DNA from: Elmis aenea
Lineage: Eukaryota > Arthropoda > Insecta > Coleoptera > Elmidae
Length of the DNA: 64,000 nt
Direction: 5' to 3'
Assembly (NCBI GenBank): GCA_947652605.1
Contig: OX393579.1
Location: forward strand, 18,559,674 to 18,623,673
In this document: positions 22,955 through 34,159 of the stretch, piece by piece
Layout: every line of letters begins with the position of its first letter
Position numbering within the stretch: the first letter of the stretch is position 1
Translations under genes and position numbers: made by a program
Notes under the pieces: model-generated
What the model was told of the DNA's origin: nothing
The model's input: the letters and a program-made list of their open reading frames with translations, nothing else
Database searches by the model: none

Positions 22955-23245
22955 TTCTGCGTCCGCCACTGGCAGCAATATCATTATTGTCACCATCCAT
23001 AATTAAACAATAATCGGTGAAAACTCGCTTGGTGGTATAATGACGCTTGTTTGACAGCGCAAATCAACAAAACAACTCATCACCATGGCAACCAACTACT
23101 TTCTGGTCTAGGCCGGTAAAGACAACTGATTACCATGGCAACCAGTTACTTTCTGGCCTAGGCCAGTAAAGATGTATTTTCCAGCCTAAAAATTGATCGG
23201 AAACAACTGATTTTCTGGACAGACGCAAAAAAAGTAATTACCGTA
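22955..23245. repeat. Composite repeat, copy 2
   Basis: Second-unit copy: it begins TTTTCTGCGTCCGCCACTGG and ends GACAGACGCAAAAAAAG, an imperfect inverted pair, with TAATTA on both sides. It contains two tandem ~50-bp units, each CATGGCAACC...TTCTGGCCTAGGCC.GTAAAG (23082-23131 and 23132-23171). No coding capacity. Confidence 0.65.
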
Positions 23246-23493
23246 TACATATATATACCGGCTTATAAGTCGACCCTAAAAACTACAAAATACTCCTAAA
23301 AGTTGGGGGTTGTCTTAAACGCCAGGTACAGGGCTTGATTTCTTGGTTGAATATTAAGTTTCTTCACATGTATCGATTTTCTTATTTTAATTGTAAGTAC
23401 CTTCCTTAGGACGTTACGAAATTGTTACTGGATGCGTTTTCAGAAATAAAGTAAGGTTATCTGTATTTTACTTGAAGTTATAAGATATGCTTA

Positions 23494-23890
23494 TGCGGGG
23501 TGTCCCAGACAACATTTTTAGCATGGGAATCTCGCTTATTTACTTAAATCAGATAAATTATTCTAAAGGAGCTAGAATCTTTTTTTAGAATAATTAAATT
23601 TCTGGTAGTATTTCAGAAGTTTTTCTCTTTTTTTCTCATTACTTTTTTGTCTTAATCATTAGATCAATTATATTTGTACGGTCTTTAGGTATTTTTTTAT
23701 GTAGAAAGTAATTAATATTTTAGATTTTTTTATCACTTTGCATTTTTGAGATATTATCCACAATTTATTTTTTGCTATTCTTTCCTCTTTCTAATGAAAT
23801 TTTACATGCTATAGCAAGTTTTTTTAAATTATATTTATATTTATTTAAATAACTCGGTAAATCAAGAAAAATGTACTTTATGAGACTTCT
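23494..23890. repeat. Single arm of a CAGGGTG hairpin element
   Basis: GGGGTGTCCCAGACAACATTTTTAGCATGGGAATCTCGCTTATT matches the outer arm of the elements at 59167 and 62458 (GTGTCCCAGATTACATTTCC, AGCATGGGGATCTCGC). The similarity continues inward through CATTACTTTTTTGTCTTAATC to about 23890, where AAATCAAGAAAAATG corresponds to the same elements. The other arm is missing. Confidence 0.65.
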
Positions 23891-24655
23891 TTCGTGAGAC
23901 TATTTATTTAATTAATAATTGCATACATATTTTTTAACCCCTTGCGGTCCTTTGTCGAGCAGTATTCGACAGTATAAACTACCATTTCAATCTAATGCCT
24001 GCTCGTAGTTCCAGTGTTAAAAACCCTATTTACATTGATGTAAATAATTAATTATTCAATCGTGCAATTCAAAAATTTAATTATGTTTTTTTCAATTCAC
24101 GAAGCATTTTTTAAATGTTTTGGTTTAATCATGTCATGTTAGCTTACGTATTTAAACACATTTTTAACTCGTTTTATATATGTAGTTGTTATTTTACTTA
24201 ACTGTAATAACAGATAACAGCATTATTAAGTTTTCATCTCTGCATCTAAATCAACATTGTGAACCTTTTGTTCTGGCTAACATAAGCTGGATTGAGAGCT
24301 ATACTGCTGTGCGCGCAGCTTTGCCGCGGAACACGCTTAAATCGGCATGTTTAACAAATTCAAGAGTTGACAATCAGCATAAAACATTTTAAGTTAGTAG
24401 TTGGTAGAAGTGTATTTGTTTTATCTGATTTATACACAAATATGTTGTATTATAAAGTGGTGCTTCGTAATAAAAAATATCTTAGACTCTAAGAAACCAC
24501 TAAATTGTCGTGTAGTTACCAAAGGCTTAATCATGCTAAACATTCGTCGGTTTTGAGCTTCTTATTGCAGAAATGTATATTCTGTATATAAAACTTATAT
24601 CTTTCCTAAAAGAGCTATAGAATAGCTATAAAATCTACTTCTAACTTTATTAACA
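23891..24655. other. AT-rich stretch without recognisable gene
   Basis: Near 23936 TTAACCCCTTGCGGTCC has the look of a piggyBac-type end and about 80 bp later CCAGTGTTAA could be a counterpart, but the match is too short to call. Nothing else was recognised. Confidence 0.4.
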
Positions 24656-24659
24656 TACA

Positions 24660-25170
24660 AGATGGTTTACCCGGCGTTGCACGGGCGATTACAATTTTAA
24701 TTACTGTTTTAACTTGAATAAGCCCAATAATTCCAAATCATACACAAATGACATACTCTGATCAATCATCTTTTCATTTTCTTATAATTCCTTAAAAAAT
24801 AACTATTTATTGCTTAAAAATTGAATAATACCTCAAATTTATTTTCTTTCGTTTTGTTTCAATTAAAAATGTACTAATAAAAATAATACTTCATGTACAT
24901 TTATTACTAATTGTATACAAAACAATCTTTACTTATGAAATACACAGCGCCGTATATAACACGATAGACCAGGTATTTGCCGACTTAAGATCGAATCCCG
25001 TCCAAGTAATTTTATTTTTTTTTTAATTGGTAATATGTGCTTGTACTTAAAGTTTGGCGTTAGATCTGCAAGGTCCTAAATAGTAACTGTGCAAAATTTG
25101 GTCCCGATCGGTCAACGGGTCTAGGATTCTATAGCGAACAAACAAACAAACACACAAACAAGCTCTTTTA
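24660..25170 (+). mobile_element. tRNA-derived SINE-like element
   Basis: GATCGAATCCC at 24989-24999 fits the pol III B box (GWTCRANNC) and is preceded by a tRNA-like stretch. Downstream is the phrase AAATTTGGTCCCGATCGGTC, GTCTAGGATTCTATAGCGAAC, an (ACAA)n-rich tail and CTCTTTTATATATA, a 3' end seen on many insect SINE/LINE families. The upstream ACCCGGCGTTGCACGGGC at about 24669 belongs to a motif often found with these elements. The exact 5' end is unclear. Confidence 0.5.
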
Positions 25171-25176
25171 TATATA

Positions 25177-26737
25177 CAGGGTGCCCATTTTTCAAACCTG
25201 TTGTATGGGTAACTCCGTTAATATTAGAGATACAGAAACGTTTAAATTAGCAAATTTGTGCAGAATTTAAAGGGAAATCTGATGCCATTTTTAAATTTGA
25301 CCTACGTCATCAACTTTTTGAAATATTTTGAAAAAACTGAAAAAGGTCGATTTTTTCAAACTTGAATAATTCCATAACCATATGAATTAGAACAAAAATA
25401 AAAATTGGCTTTTATAGATATTTTTACGTAGATTTTAAATATGTTAACGAAATTTTCATAGCACTCTCGATTTCCGAGTTATAGCACGAACTTGCATTTT
25501 TTTAAATGGAAGTCATAGTTGGCTGTGGTCTTATTAAAAAGGTTATTTTTTTCTCGTTTCAATGATATAAGGTTTGTTATGCTTTACTCTTGTAGTTTTT
25601 CTTTAAATAAGCAAAAATCATTTTACATGTTCTCAGCCTACTAATAGATAGGAGTTATCCCGTGTTGATGTTCTTTTTTTTCGATGTGACATTTAAGAGT
25701 TGTCTCTTATTGTTAGTGTAGCAGTTATCAGCCAGTTACAAATTTTAAAAACAAAACCTCAGAGTTTGTCAAATATAATTTATTGTTTGTTTTACGTATA
25801 AATCTCTTTCTCGTGTTGATCAAAATTTTTGCTTGAGTTTATTGTAAATTTCAAAAACAATGTGTTCTAATGAAGAAAAAAATCACATGCTTTTCTGTTA
25901 CTACGCTTGTAAAAGAAATAGTAGAAATTCAAGTGAAATGTATTTGCAAAGATTTATGGAAAGGAGCCAACCAAGAAAGAAATTATTTTCGTTATTAGAA
26001 ACCAATTTAAAAAAATACGGGTATACCAAAAAGCCTGATAATATTTATTCATTAGAAAACTTTGTTTTTGAAATTTATAATAAACAAAAATTTTGATCAA
26101 CACGAGACAGAAACATACGTATAACAAACAATAAATTTTATTTGACAAACTCTGAGGTTTTGTTTTTAAAATTTGTAACTGGCTAATAACTGCTATACTA
26201 ACAATAAGAGACAACTCTTAAATGTCACATCGAAAAAAAAGAACATTAACACGGGATAACTCCCATCTATTAGTAGGCTGAGAACATGTAAAATGATTTT
26301 TGCTTATTTAAAGAAAAACTACAAGAGTAAAGCATAACAAACCTTATATCATTGAAACGAGAAAAAAATAACCTTTTTAATAAGACCACAGCCAACTATG
26401 ACTTCCATTTAAAAAAATGCAAGTTTGTGCTATAACTCGGAAATCGAGAGTGCTATGAAAATTTCTTTAACATATTTAAAATCTACGTAAAAATATCTAT
26501 AAAAGCCAATTTTTATTTTTGTTCTAACTCATATGGTTACGGAATTATTCAAGTTTGAAAAAATCGACCTTTTTCAGTTTTATCAAAATATTTCAAAAAG
26601 TTGATGACGTAGGTCAAATTTGAAAATGGCATCAGATTTCCCTTTAAATTCTGCACAAATTTGCTAATTTAAACGTTCCTGTATCTCCAACATTAACGGA
26701 GTTACCCATACAACAGGTTAGAAAAATGGGCACCCTG
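25177..26737. mobile_element. Hairpin element A with transposase HTH fragment
   Basis: The ends CAGGGTGCCCAT and ATGGGCACCCTG each border TA. The left arm (25177 to about 25885) and right arm (about 26063-26737) are reverse complements over roughly 680 bp with scattered mismatches, including GGTCGATTTTTTCAAACTTG. The arms reach past the start codon of the ORF at 25860: the right arm holds the mirror image of the first ~8 codons with the ATG mutated. The loop is about 180 bp and is coding. This is a snap-back derivative built from the 5' end of a mariner-like transposon. Confidence 0.85.
25860..26096 (+). CDS. N-terminal helix-turn-helix of a mariner-like transposase
   Basis: The ORF has 78 residues. 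Residues 1-59 fit the DUF4817-type helix-turn-helix found at the N terminus of insect mariner-like (DDE_3) transposases: a SNEEK start, a hydrophobic helix ending in CYYACKRNSR, then MYLQRF, QPRKKLF, LETNLKKYGY. The last ~19 residues are not homologous; they are the antisense of the opposite hairpin arm, so the stop lies in arm sequence. No second HTH and no catalytic domain is present. The frame is open, unlike its relatives at 59864, 63065 and 33842. If expressed it could bind element ends; that is inference. Confidence 0.7.
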   Translation: MCSNEEKNHMLFCYYACKRNSRNSSEMYLQRFMERSQPRKKLFSLLETNLKKYGYTKKPDNIYSLENFVFEIYNKQKF

Positions 26738-28260
26738 TATAGAAGATTAAAAATTAGTGTAAGTGCAAATGAACGACATCTGTGTTTTTAAATTAACAAT
26801 TACTCATTTTTGTTAACACGTCTTTCAAAAAAGCATTTAAAAATAACTCTAAATGCAGTTTCTACATAAATCAAAATTAAAATAGTATTAAGCTTTTTTT
26901 TGTACAACAAAGGTTTTCCATAGTAATAATTGTTACTGCATGCATGGTTCAACAACCTTCTTGCGAGAAAACTTTTCCCGAACAGCTGGTTTGTAATGGC
27001 TGTTGGTAGCAAGTGAAACTTATTATGTATCTCACACAATTTCCAACTTCAACTTAAACTTAAGAGCCGGGTATTCCTGGTTAAACAGTGGATAAAGAAG
27101 AGAACCGTAATTGTTTACACTCAAGTACATCCGCTTATGTTGTCAATTCAATTAGTTTTATTCTAATGCTCTACATTTTTAGAATAAATTGGGCAAAAAT
27201 CAGTACAAATATTGTATTTTTGTTTATTTTATAATATTTTACTATACATAGGTATAGCAGTAAAACAAGTTTATGTGATTAAAAATGATACACGGGGTTA
27301 GGAGAAAGCCCCGGAATTTGATTATCTTTGTTATTTTTAAAACTCTTTTATATAAAGTGTATAAAACAATTAAAAAATCTAACCAACACAAAATCATGAT
27401 GAATGTAACTACAGTCAAACTTTATTGTTCATAAGGGCGTTGCATCAAAATCAATAAAATTTGACAACAAAATGACAGTAGTTACATGTATCCTGATTTT
27501 CGATTGTTTAGTTTTTTTAATTAAAAAACGAAACAACCGTATATGTATTATGTGATCGTAGAAAAAGTATAGAACAAAACTCGAGTTGTAAAGAAATTAG
27601 GCACTCGTGGAAATACGCACTCGTGTATTAGTAATAAATAAATAAAAATTAATTAATAATTACTTCAGAATTATAATGATCTAGTAATTAAAACTAATGG
27701 TAGTTTTACCTAATGCAACACTCATGATATTTTAAAACTTGGATATTTGCTACACAAGCGTCTAGTATAAGACAACAAATAGATTATTAAAAAAAGGTCG
27801 TATTTTTTTATTCATATGCTTGTAACATTGGCAATAATTAAATTACCACTTTTTAAGGGAATTAACATTTACATTTACTGAATATTTTATAAGATGAATA
27901 AAGAAAACTTCATGAAAAAATAGATGTAATAATAAATACCTCAAATTTTCGCCTCAATGTCATATTTTAAGTTAGCTGGATTTTTTGTTGAAGCACCCAT
28001 AAAACTCTAATTCTGTAGGATAATTACTGGACTGATGAGGTCGCGTTCCTGAGAGAAAGCGCTAAAATGACAAAGTAGAAACTGCAAACAGACTTTTAAT
28101 GGCATTATTAAAATTTTTTACAGGACAATTAACAATGAAGAAGATTAACCAAAAAGTACGACACAATATTTTTGAGTCAAAATGGACGTTTAATTCTTTA
28201 AATTCACTGCAGAACTTTATAATAATTTTACACTCTCGGCGTATATTGTACTAAAGCTAA
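26738..28260. other. No gene; contains partial MITE copy 27531-27640
   Basis: Most of this stretch shows nothing. At 27531-27640 the reverse complement of the 37560-37660 repeat appears (CGAGTGCGTATTTCCACGAG, TTTACAACTCGA, CTTTTTCTACGA). Confidence 0.5.
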
Positions 28261-28444
28261 TATTAGACGTTGCGATTTTTTTTCCATCTGTAAGAAAAAT
28301 ATTTTACACCTTGTAAAATATGTAAATACAAGACCCCTGTTACACGTTGCGATTTTTTTTGCGTACGATTCGAAATCGCCACTGCGCTGCACAATTTATC
28401 TGACATTTAAATGACAGCCGGCTGTCAATTAGCCGCATCATAAC

Positions 28445-29247
28445 ATGCGCAAAATGCGTACCGTTTTAAAAAATAAGGGAAAAGTGAGAAACGTCCTGTA
28501 TTTGGTCAACATTATTATGTGTGATTACTATTTGTTGAGCACGACGACGGACACACGGAGAAAAAGGAGGTGGTGGGTAAAACCCTGGAGAACAAGAAGA
28601 GCTGAAAGAGGCACACTGCATCTTCTTCAGCAGGAGCTCCGATACGAAGACCCAGAGGAGTACAGGAACTTTTTAAGAATGGACGACGCAATTTTTAATT
28701 TCCTTTTAAGTAACGTTAAAGAAGTAATAGCTAAACGTAACACCGTAATGAGAAACAGCATTTCAGCAAAGGACCGTTTGGTTGTGACTCTTAGGTTTCT
28801 CGCGACTGGTGAAAGCTATAAAAGTCTAAGCCAATCCACCAGAATTTTACAGTCTTCGTTAAGTAATATCATTCCTGAAGTTGCGACGTAATTTATTCTT
28901 CGTTGAGAGAGGAATATCTGAAGATGCCGTCAACATCAGAAGAATGGAAGCAAGTTTCAGAAGAGTTCTATTCTTCATGCAATATTCCAAATATATTTGG
29001 TGCTTTGGATGGAAAGCACATAGAATTTCATGCTCCTAAAAGTGCAGGTGCCACTTTTTACAACTACAAAGAATTCAACAGCATCGTGTTGTTGGCCCTT
29101 GTTGATGCTTCATATGGTTTTTTGTACATTGATGTAGGAGTAAATGGGAGAGTATCTAATGGTGGAGTTTTTGAAATTTCCGATCTGGCATTTGGATTGA
29201 AACAAAACTTATTAAATTTACCCAACAAGTCGATTCATATGGTATAA
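28445..29247 (+). pseudogene. Harbinger transposase (HARBI1-like), frameshifted and truncated
   Basis: Two adjacent frames make one protein. The first (28445-28891) has the helical N-terminal region with FLRMDDAIFNFLLSNV, ISAKDRLVVTLRFLATGESYKSLS. A one-base deletion near 28882 shifts the frame; without it IPEV would run on into the next ORF. The second (28903-29247) has IPNIFGALDGKHI (first catalytic D), the SAGATFYNYK.F.SIVLLALVD block and D.G.NGR.SNGG.F around the second acid, then ISDLAFGLK. It ends at LPNKSIHMV, before the third catalytic acid (E/D), which is deleted together with the C terminus. DDE_4-type nuclease, inactive as it stands. The upstream part of the first ORF may be non-native start sequence. 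Confidence 0.88.
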
Positions 29248-29527
29248 CACCATCTTCCTCCCCTGTACGGATTCTTTTGTTTGCTTTCAGAAGTTTGCTT
29301 TCTTTGCTGAAAGTACTCCTTAACCCAGCAATCTTTGTTGATACATCTTTTACGTTTACAGTCAAGTTAAACATTTTCTTTAATGAAGTTGTAATTTTGC
29401 TCCACGCCTTAGTTCTTAAAGTTTTGTTACAGTAATTTGGGCTATTTATCTTCCATAAACATGGCTGGCCCTTATATAAAGTTATTAGCATACTAACAAC
29501 ATTTCTCTTAAAGTTTTTGTCATCCAT
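29156..29527 (-). CDS. MADF-domain DNA-binding protein of the Harbinger element
   Basis: The protein has 123 residues. Residues 6-95 read as a MADF (Myb/SANT-like) domain: FKRNVVSMLITLYKGQPCLW, SPNYCNKTLRTKAWSKI, then VSTKIAGLRSTFSKESKLL and a final aromatic patch. In PIF/Harbinger transposons this second protein helps the nuclease enter the nucleus and bind ends. The last ~25 residues are read through into antisense transposase sequence, so the natural C terminus has been lost in the internal deletion. The start codon at 29527 lies shortly inside the right terminal region, as expected. Confidence 0.75.
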   Translation of the reverse strand: MDDKNFKRNVVSMLITLYKGQPCLWKINSPNYCNKTLRTKAWSKITTSLKKMFNLTVNVKDVSTKIAGLRSTFSKESKLLKANKRIRTGEEDGVIPYESTCWVNLISFVSIQMPDRKFQKLHH

Positions 29528-29797
29528 TTTTCAAATTCAAAATTGTTGACGTCAGTACTTTATAGGTTATGTGATCGTTTTTGAAAACACAGTGGCACAA
29601 AAATTACCAAAAGTTACTAAAAATGTAAAAAAATACGCTTGTTTGACCTTGAAAAATTAGAGCATGTTCAATAGAATAAAATCCTATGACATTTAAAATA
29701 CGTTGCGATTTTTTTTCCTATGCACATTTAGACGTTGCGATATTTTGGATTTGCGTTGTGGAAAAATGATTTGTAAGAAAAATCGCAACGTCTAATA

Positions 29798-30607
29798 TGA
29801 GCATAAGAAGAAAATTAAGTTCAACATACTCGTATTACAAAGAAAGAAAAAATAAGTTAAAATATGTTTTAACTTCTCTCTATGATATACAAATTAGTTA
29901 AAGAATTATTTACAAAATTTTGTCGTGTGTACTACGTAGGTTCTTGTACATAAATAAAAACTTTACGAAAAGAGTTTCTCTTTGATGTTAGCAAGTTTAT
30001 TTATTATTACAACGTGTCTGTTTTTAGTCTAGCAGTTACAAATCTGAAATATTAAAAGGACACATTTTACAGGATGCTTACCTTAATATCAGACGAACAA
30101 AAATTACGTTTAGATAAAATTAAAAAAAAGAATCTTAAGTAAAAATCTAAACGACTAAAACTTTCTTTAGATCCAAATATTTAAACCAATCCTTTAAAAA
30201 GATTAAAACATGCGAAATATAAATAAACTTTTGTAATAAATTTCACCACGATAAAAGTTAATATAACGGGTCATTAATTTTTACTAGTAAACAACACAAA
30301 GATATAATTGTTTTTCAATGCAAAGAAATAATTAAAGATTGCTTAAAAATCTAAATGTGTGTAGAGGTGTACTAGTTAAGATTTTTTTAATTTTTTTTTT
30401 CACCATACGTAGAATAAAAAAAGTTTTGCGGACGCGAAAATGATCGAACTCCATATTTAGACAGATATATCCGTTTTAAGGTACCCTAAAACAGTTTTGA
30501 CTATTTTCGCGAGATGTTTTTTTGGTCAAATTAAAAGTAACAAATATATTTTTTTTAAATCAAAATTTTTTAAACAGCTACAATAATTTTTTTCTAAATT
30601 TAGTATA
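29798..30607. other. AT-rich stretch without recognisable gene
   Basis: Nothing recognised. Confidence 0.5.
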
Positions 30608-30960
30608 CAGGGTGATTCAGTTTGACCGTAGCACCCCTATAACTTTGTTATTTAAAGAGAAACCCCCCATAAACCTTATTCTTTTGTAAATCGTAGAAAA
30701 TTCTCTATCATACACGGTCAAATGTTTTTTTTTTACAATTAAATATGTCAGACTGGCCATAGTATATTTTTATTTTTAAAAAGCATGGTATAACCGTATA
30801 ACCTACTTTTTTTTGTTGATTCTGATAAAGAATTAAAATATAATCCGATATTGCACTAATAAAATAATCATCGGTTCATGGGTTAATTATTGAGAAAAAC
30901 GAGTTTCACCTATTGAATTTTATTAAAATAGTTATGATTCAAAAACTATGTTTGTTGATA
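30608..30960. repeat. Single arm of a CAGGGTG-type element
   Basis: It begins TA|CAGGGTGATTCAG and shares CTATAACTTTGTTATTT, GTAGAAAATTCTCTATC and ATATGTCAGACTGGC with the arms at 19640-20410. No opposite arm was found before the Helitron-like block starts. Confidence 0.55.
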
Positions 30961-30968
30961 TGTCATTA

Positions 30969-32372
30969 ATCTATATATATAAAAATGAATGTATGTATGT
31001 ATTTTTGTATGTTTGTTTGTTTCTTTGTCCTTTATGCATTCCTATACCATTCATCCGATCCTGACCAAATTTGGCACAGATAATCTATAGGACCATGGGA
31101 AAAATATAGGCTATATGAGAATTCCCAAAAAAATCGTCCGGAAAAGATATTGAGGAAAACGTGCCAAAATCTTACACGCAACATTTAAATCGGGTCGTCG
31201 GGAGCGAAAATTTCGTCAAAATTTGACAATTTGACATTTTAACGTAACGTTTAAACGCTCGAACCTTCTCCGATTCGACCTTTTCGCACATGTATCGTGC
31301 CGATTCGGAATCGTCTCGCCCTCCCCGACAAGTACGTACCACTTTCGAGTTAAATTCAGACCACGAACGAGAAAAAGCGAAGGCGCGCGCACGCACTACA
31401 TACCTATTCACGAACGACGAAAGCCTTTTCCAAAGAGCGATTAAAAATACTCGGGGGCGTCTAAAAATCGCGAACTTCTTTGACGGGTAGTATAAAGAAT
31501 ATAATTTTAATATGTGCACGCTCAGGATATCGGAAAAAATCGTTTGAAAACGTTATTAAGTAAAACGTCCAAAAATGTTAGTACCTACATGATGAAAACG
31601 TCTTCGCGTGCACGCACTGTCAAACTTGACAAAATAATAAAAACGCTCAGACCTTCTCCACTTTAGCTTTTTGTACATGTATCATACCAAATCGGAATCG
31701 CCACGCTCTCCCCTAAATATACATAGCAAACAATCCTAATTTTGAATTGAATTTTGACTTTAGAATATGAAAGTACGATGATACTGTACGAATATTGATT
31801 TATTCGGTTTTAAAGAGCAATGACAAGTGTTGTAAATAAAAATTTGAGCCAATCGATTGGTCATCGACCTGCTTAGTTATAATCAATATATCTCGGGAAC
31901 AAAGAGACACGGAACGTGCACCAAAGAAAAGGTAATTTTTAGCCCAAAAATTATTTCTACTCGGACCCATTAGGTGCGAGCGCGAAGCGCGAGTAGTTTG
32001 ATTACCACTTTAATAGAATTTGAGAAGCATTAGGCGCGAGTAGTACGAATATATTTATTTTAATTTAAAAAGCAATAACGTGTGTTGTAAATAAAATTTT
32101 AACCGATCGATTAATCGCCGCCAAAAAAAGTGATCCGCCCGGCTCAGCGCGAGTAGTATGACGCAATTTTCTCAATTTTTAAAAGCAATGCGAGTATTGT
32201 TAATAAAAATTTGAGCCAATCGATTTGTCATCTCCGGCTTAGTTATAATCGATATATCTCGGGAACAGCCAATTAGGGACATGGGAATTGCACCAAACGA
32301 AAGGTAATTTTTTGCGCAAAAAGAATTTTACGCGCAAAGAGAGTTCTACGCGCAAGCCGGGATCTAGCGGTG
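30969..32372 (+). mobile_element. Helitron-like non-autonomous element
   Basis: It starts A|TCTATATATATAAAA, the usual start of insect Helitrons, followed by GTATGTATGT and the phrase ACCAAATTTGGCACAGATAAT. A right end candidate CGCAAGCCGGGATCTAG near 32372 ends in CTAG, but the following base is C, not T. The 3' third holds three tandem-like units (about 31770-31870, 32036-32118, 32148-32236), each with AGTA.GA...AAAGCAATG..GTGTTGTAAATAAAA and CGATCGATT. A GC-richer piece (31190-31480) is open on both strands but has no recognised domain. Confidence 0.5.
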
Positions 32373-33240
32373 AAGGAGAATGCTTTAAAGGTTTTTTATA
32401 AACATTTTCTTATTTTTTGTAATCAACACTTGCTTCTGTTATTTATTCTATCAAGAGTAAAAGCCAACTTCGCACGGCGGGCGGTGAATACAATGCTGAT
32501 AGGCACACGTACATGAGAAGCAGACTGGTTCCTATACTTGCACGTTAATTAACGGTAGCGTCTAACGACACAGAAACTCAAGAGTCAGAGTACGTGTGCA
32601 GCAAAATTACCACAAATTGCTTCTGGAATTTACTTGATAAATCATCCGTCTCTGTCTGGATCATTTCACATAGTGGCTCTAGCAATAACAACTTTGCGTT
32701 TGAGTTAGTAACGAGAACTGTCACAAGTCACAACTACTGATTGGCCATCATTCGATTACTAAATGTAATAGTGGGCAACTTCAGCGGAATTCTAGATCCC
32801 TCAAGAATTGAGCATGCGGCACTGCCAGTTCCAAGTTTGAAAATGCCTGAGGGGTAGTTTGTGTTGGATGTTAAGCCTCTCAAACTACAATTCTCGTACA
32901 TTTACAACCACAAAGTACACTCAATAACCTATGTTATTTCCTTGTTTGTGGTAAAATAGTTCTTTTCACAGTATGGTCTTTATTTATGCGAATAATATAA
33001 TGCTGTTAAAGAAAAAAAAAAGCCTTATGCTTTGTAGTAAAGAACAACAACCAAATTTTAATCATAAAACCTTTTCAATTTTAATAAAACCTTTACAGAT
33101 ATGAAAAATTTTGTGCACACGAACGGCAAAAATTTTAATCCCATTATTATCAACTTCTATGACCATGCCTATCCTACACTTAAACAGCTTAAAAATGTTC
33201 TTATATGTGTAGATGCTAATTTAATGTTCCACGAATGAAT
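32373..33240. other. AT-rich stretch without recognisable gene
   Basis: Nothing recognised. Confidence 0.5.
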
Positions 33241-33475
33241 ACAACTTCAGACCACTAAAACTCGTTTTTTTTTTAAAGACAATGCCCAAACTTTTTTTTC
33301 ATTTTCTAATGCAAAATAACCTTCTGCATCAATCTGTATTAACGTTTCCTATACCTATCTGCAACAATTTTCGAGTTATTAAGAATTTTTGATAAAGTTA
33401 AGAGAAATTGCAACATTTTTAAATAGTAAGCCTTGGAAATGACAACAAATGCCAACATTAATAATAGTAATAGTT

Positions 33476-33811
33476 ATTTATGTATCAAGGCCAAAAAGTA
33501 CGTTTTGGCCGAGGTGCATATTACATTTTTTGTGCGATCGAATTAAAAACAATTTAAATTTTTAGTAATTTTCAAAATTATAGGTTAGAAACTACGTGAC
33601 ATTCTGTCACTGACAGATGACTGCGTATGTACTGCATTACCGGCCCTCTCCTTAGCAACGGCCGTAAAAGTTACTTTTTCGGCCGTTGCTAAGGGTAACG
33701 GCCTGAAAAGTAACTTTTACGGCCGTTGCTAAGGATAGGGCCGGTAATGCAGTACTTTATGGTTGCTAACGCGTCCGTCAAACAGCTGTTTCTAGCACGA
33801 TCGCACAAAAA
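33476..33811. mobile_element. Nested MITE insert inside hairpin element J
   Basis: It is defined by the gap it makes in the left arm compared with the right arm. Its ends include TTTTTTGTGCGATCG (33526-33540) and CGATCGCACAAAAA (33798-33811). A 22-bp near palindrome GGCC...GGCC sits at 33489-33510. It holds a second palindrome at 33629-33755. Outer borders are approximate. Confidence 0.55.
33629..33755. mobile_element. Palindromic MITE with GTACTGCATTACCGGCCC arms
   Basis: Arms of about 49 bp (33629-33677 and 33705-33755) are reverse complements with few mismatches, sharing TTAGCAACGGCCGTAAAAGT. The centre repeats GGCCGTTGCTAAGGG. TA lies at the inner TTA|CCGG border on each side, so a TA-target element extended by a palindromic flank is possible. 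Confidence 0.55.
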
Positions 33812-33841
33812 CCACTTTTATTGCGTTTGTCTGAAGTATCT

Positions 33842-34159
33842 ATGAAAATGGAAAATCAAGAGTATTCAAACACGAGTATTTTAAACTTATTTTATATTCA
33901 TCAAGAATGTCACAAGATTATTGAAAGAACTTGCCGTGCGATCAGTGAGAGGTATCCTTATCTGACTGTAATGACCAGACAGAAATTTCAATGAATAGAA
34001 TCATTTTTTTTGCAATTTAGAACAGTGAAATCTGCTAGTATTCGACCTAAGCGTGTAACAAATAATGAAACCAACGAAGTTAACATCCTAGATTATTTTA
34101 ATGACTATCCTCAGCGGTCAATTCGATTGGCAGCGCAAGACTCGGGTTTAACATACTAA
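33842..34159 (+). pseudogene. Mariner-like transposase N terminus with two HTH motifs, broken
   Basis: From the ATG at 33842 the frame gives MENQEYSNTSILNLFYIH, an ERTCRAISERYP segment and VMTRQKFQ before a stop at 33992-33994. In another frame, 34025-34159, it continues SIRPKRVTNNETNEVNIL and PQRSIRLAAQDSG before a stop. The first part matches the DUF4817-type HTH; the second is the RP.RVTNEE...R..A...G linker and second HTH of the same transposases. A frameshift plus stop separate them and the DDE domain is absent. The first ~20 codons are duplicated in inverse orientation in the right arm. Confidence 0.75.

Larger units (their letters stand above)
28261..29797. mobile_element. PIF/Harbinger element with transposase and MADF genes
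   Basis: Inverted ends TATTAGACGTTGCGATTTTT at 28261 and its complement ending 29797. The flanks are TAA (28258-28260) and TGA (29798-29800), a decayed 3-bp duplication. Extra copies of ACGTTGCGATTTTTTTT lie at 28343, 29701 and 29733. The two genes are convergent: transposase on plus (28445-29247) and MADF-domain protein on minus (29156-29527), their 3' ends overlapping. PIF/Harbinger elements normally have this two-gene makeup. An internal deletion removed the 3' part of the transposase gene, so it is not autonomous. Confidence 0.9.

Noticed and set aside
23936..24018. Mini piggyBac element (TTAACCCCTTGCGG...CCAGTGTTAA)
   Set aside because: The two ends do not form a clear inverted repeat.
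24920..25010. Functional tRNA gene
   Set aside because: Only a B-box-like segment is convincing; no cloverleaf could be drawn, and the downstream phrase marks it as a SINE.
31172..31519. Overlapping open frames on both strands in a GC-richer part of the Helitron-like block
   Set aside because: No Rep or helicase motif and no similarity recognised; openness follows from base composition.
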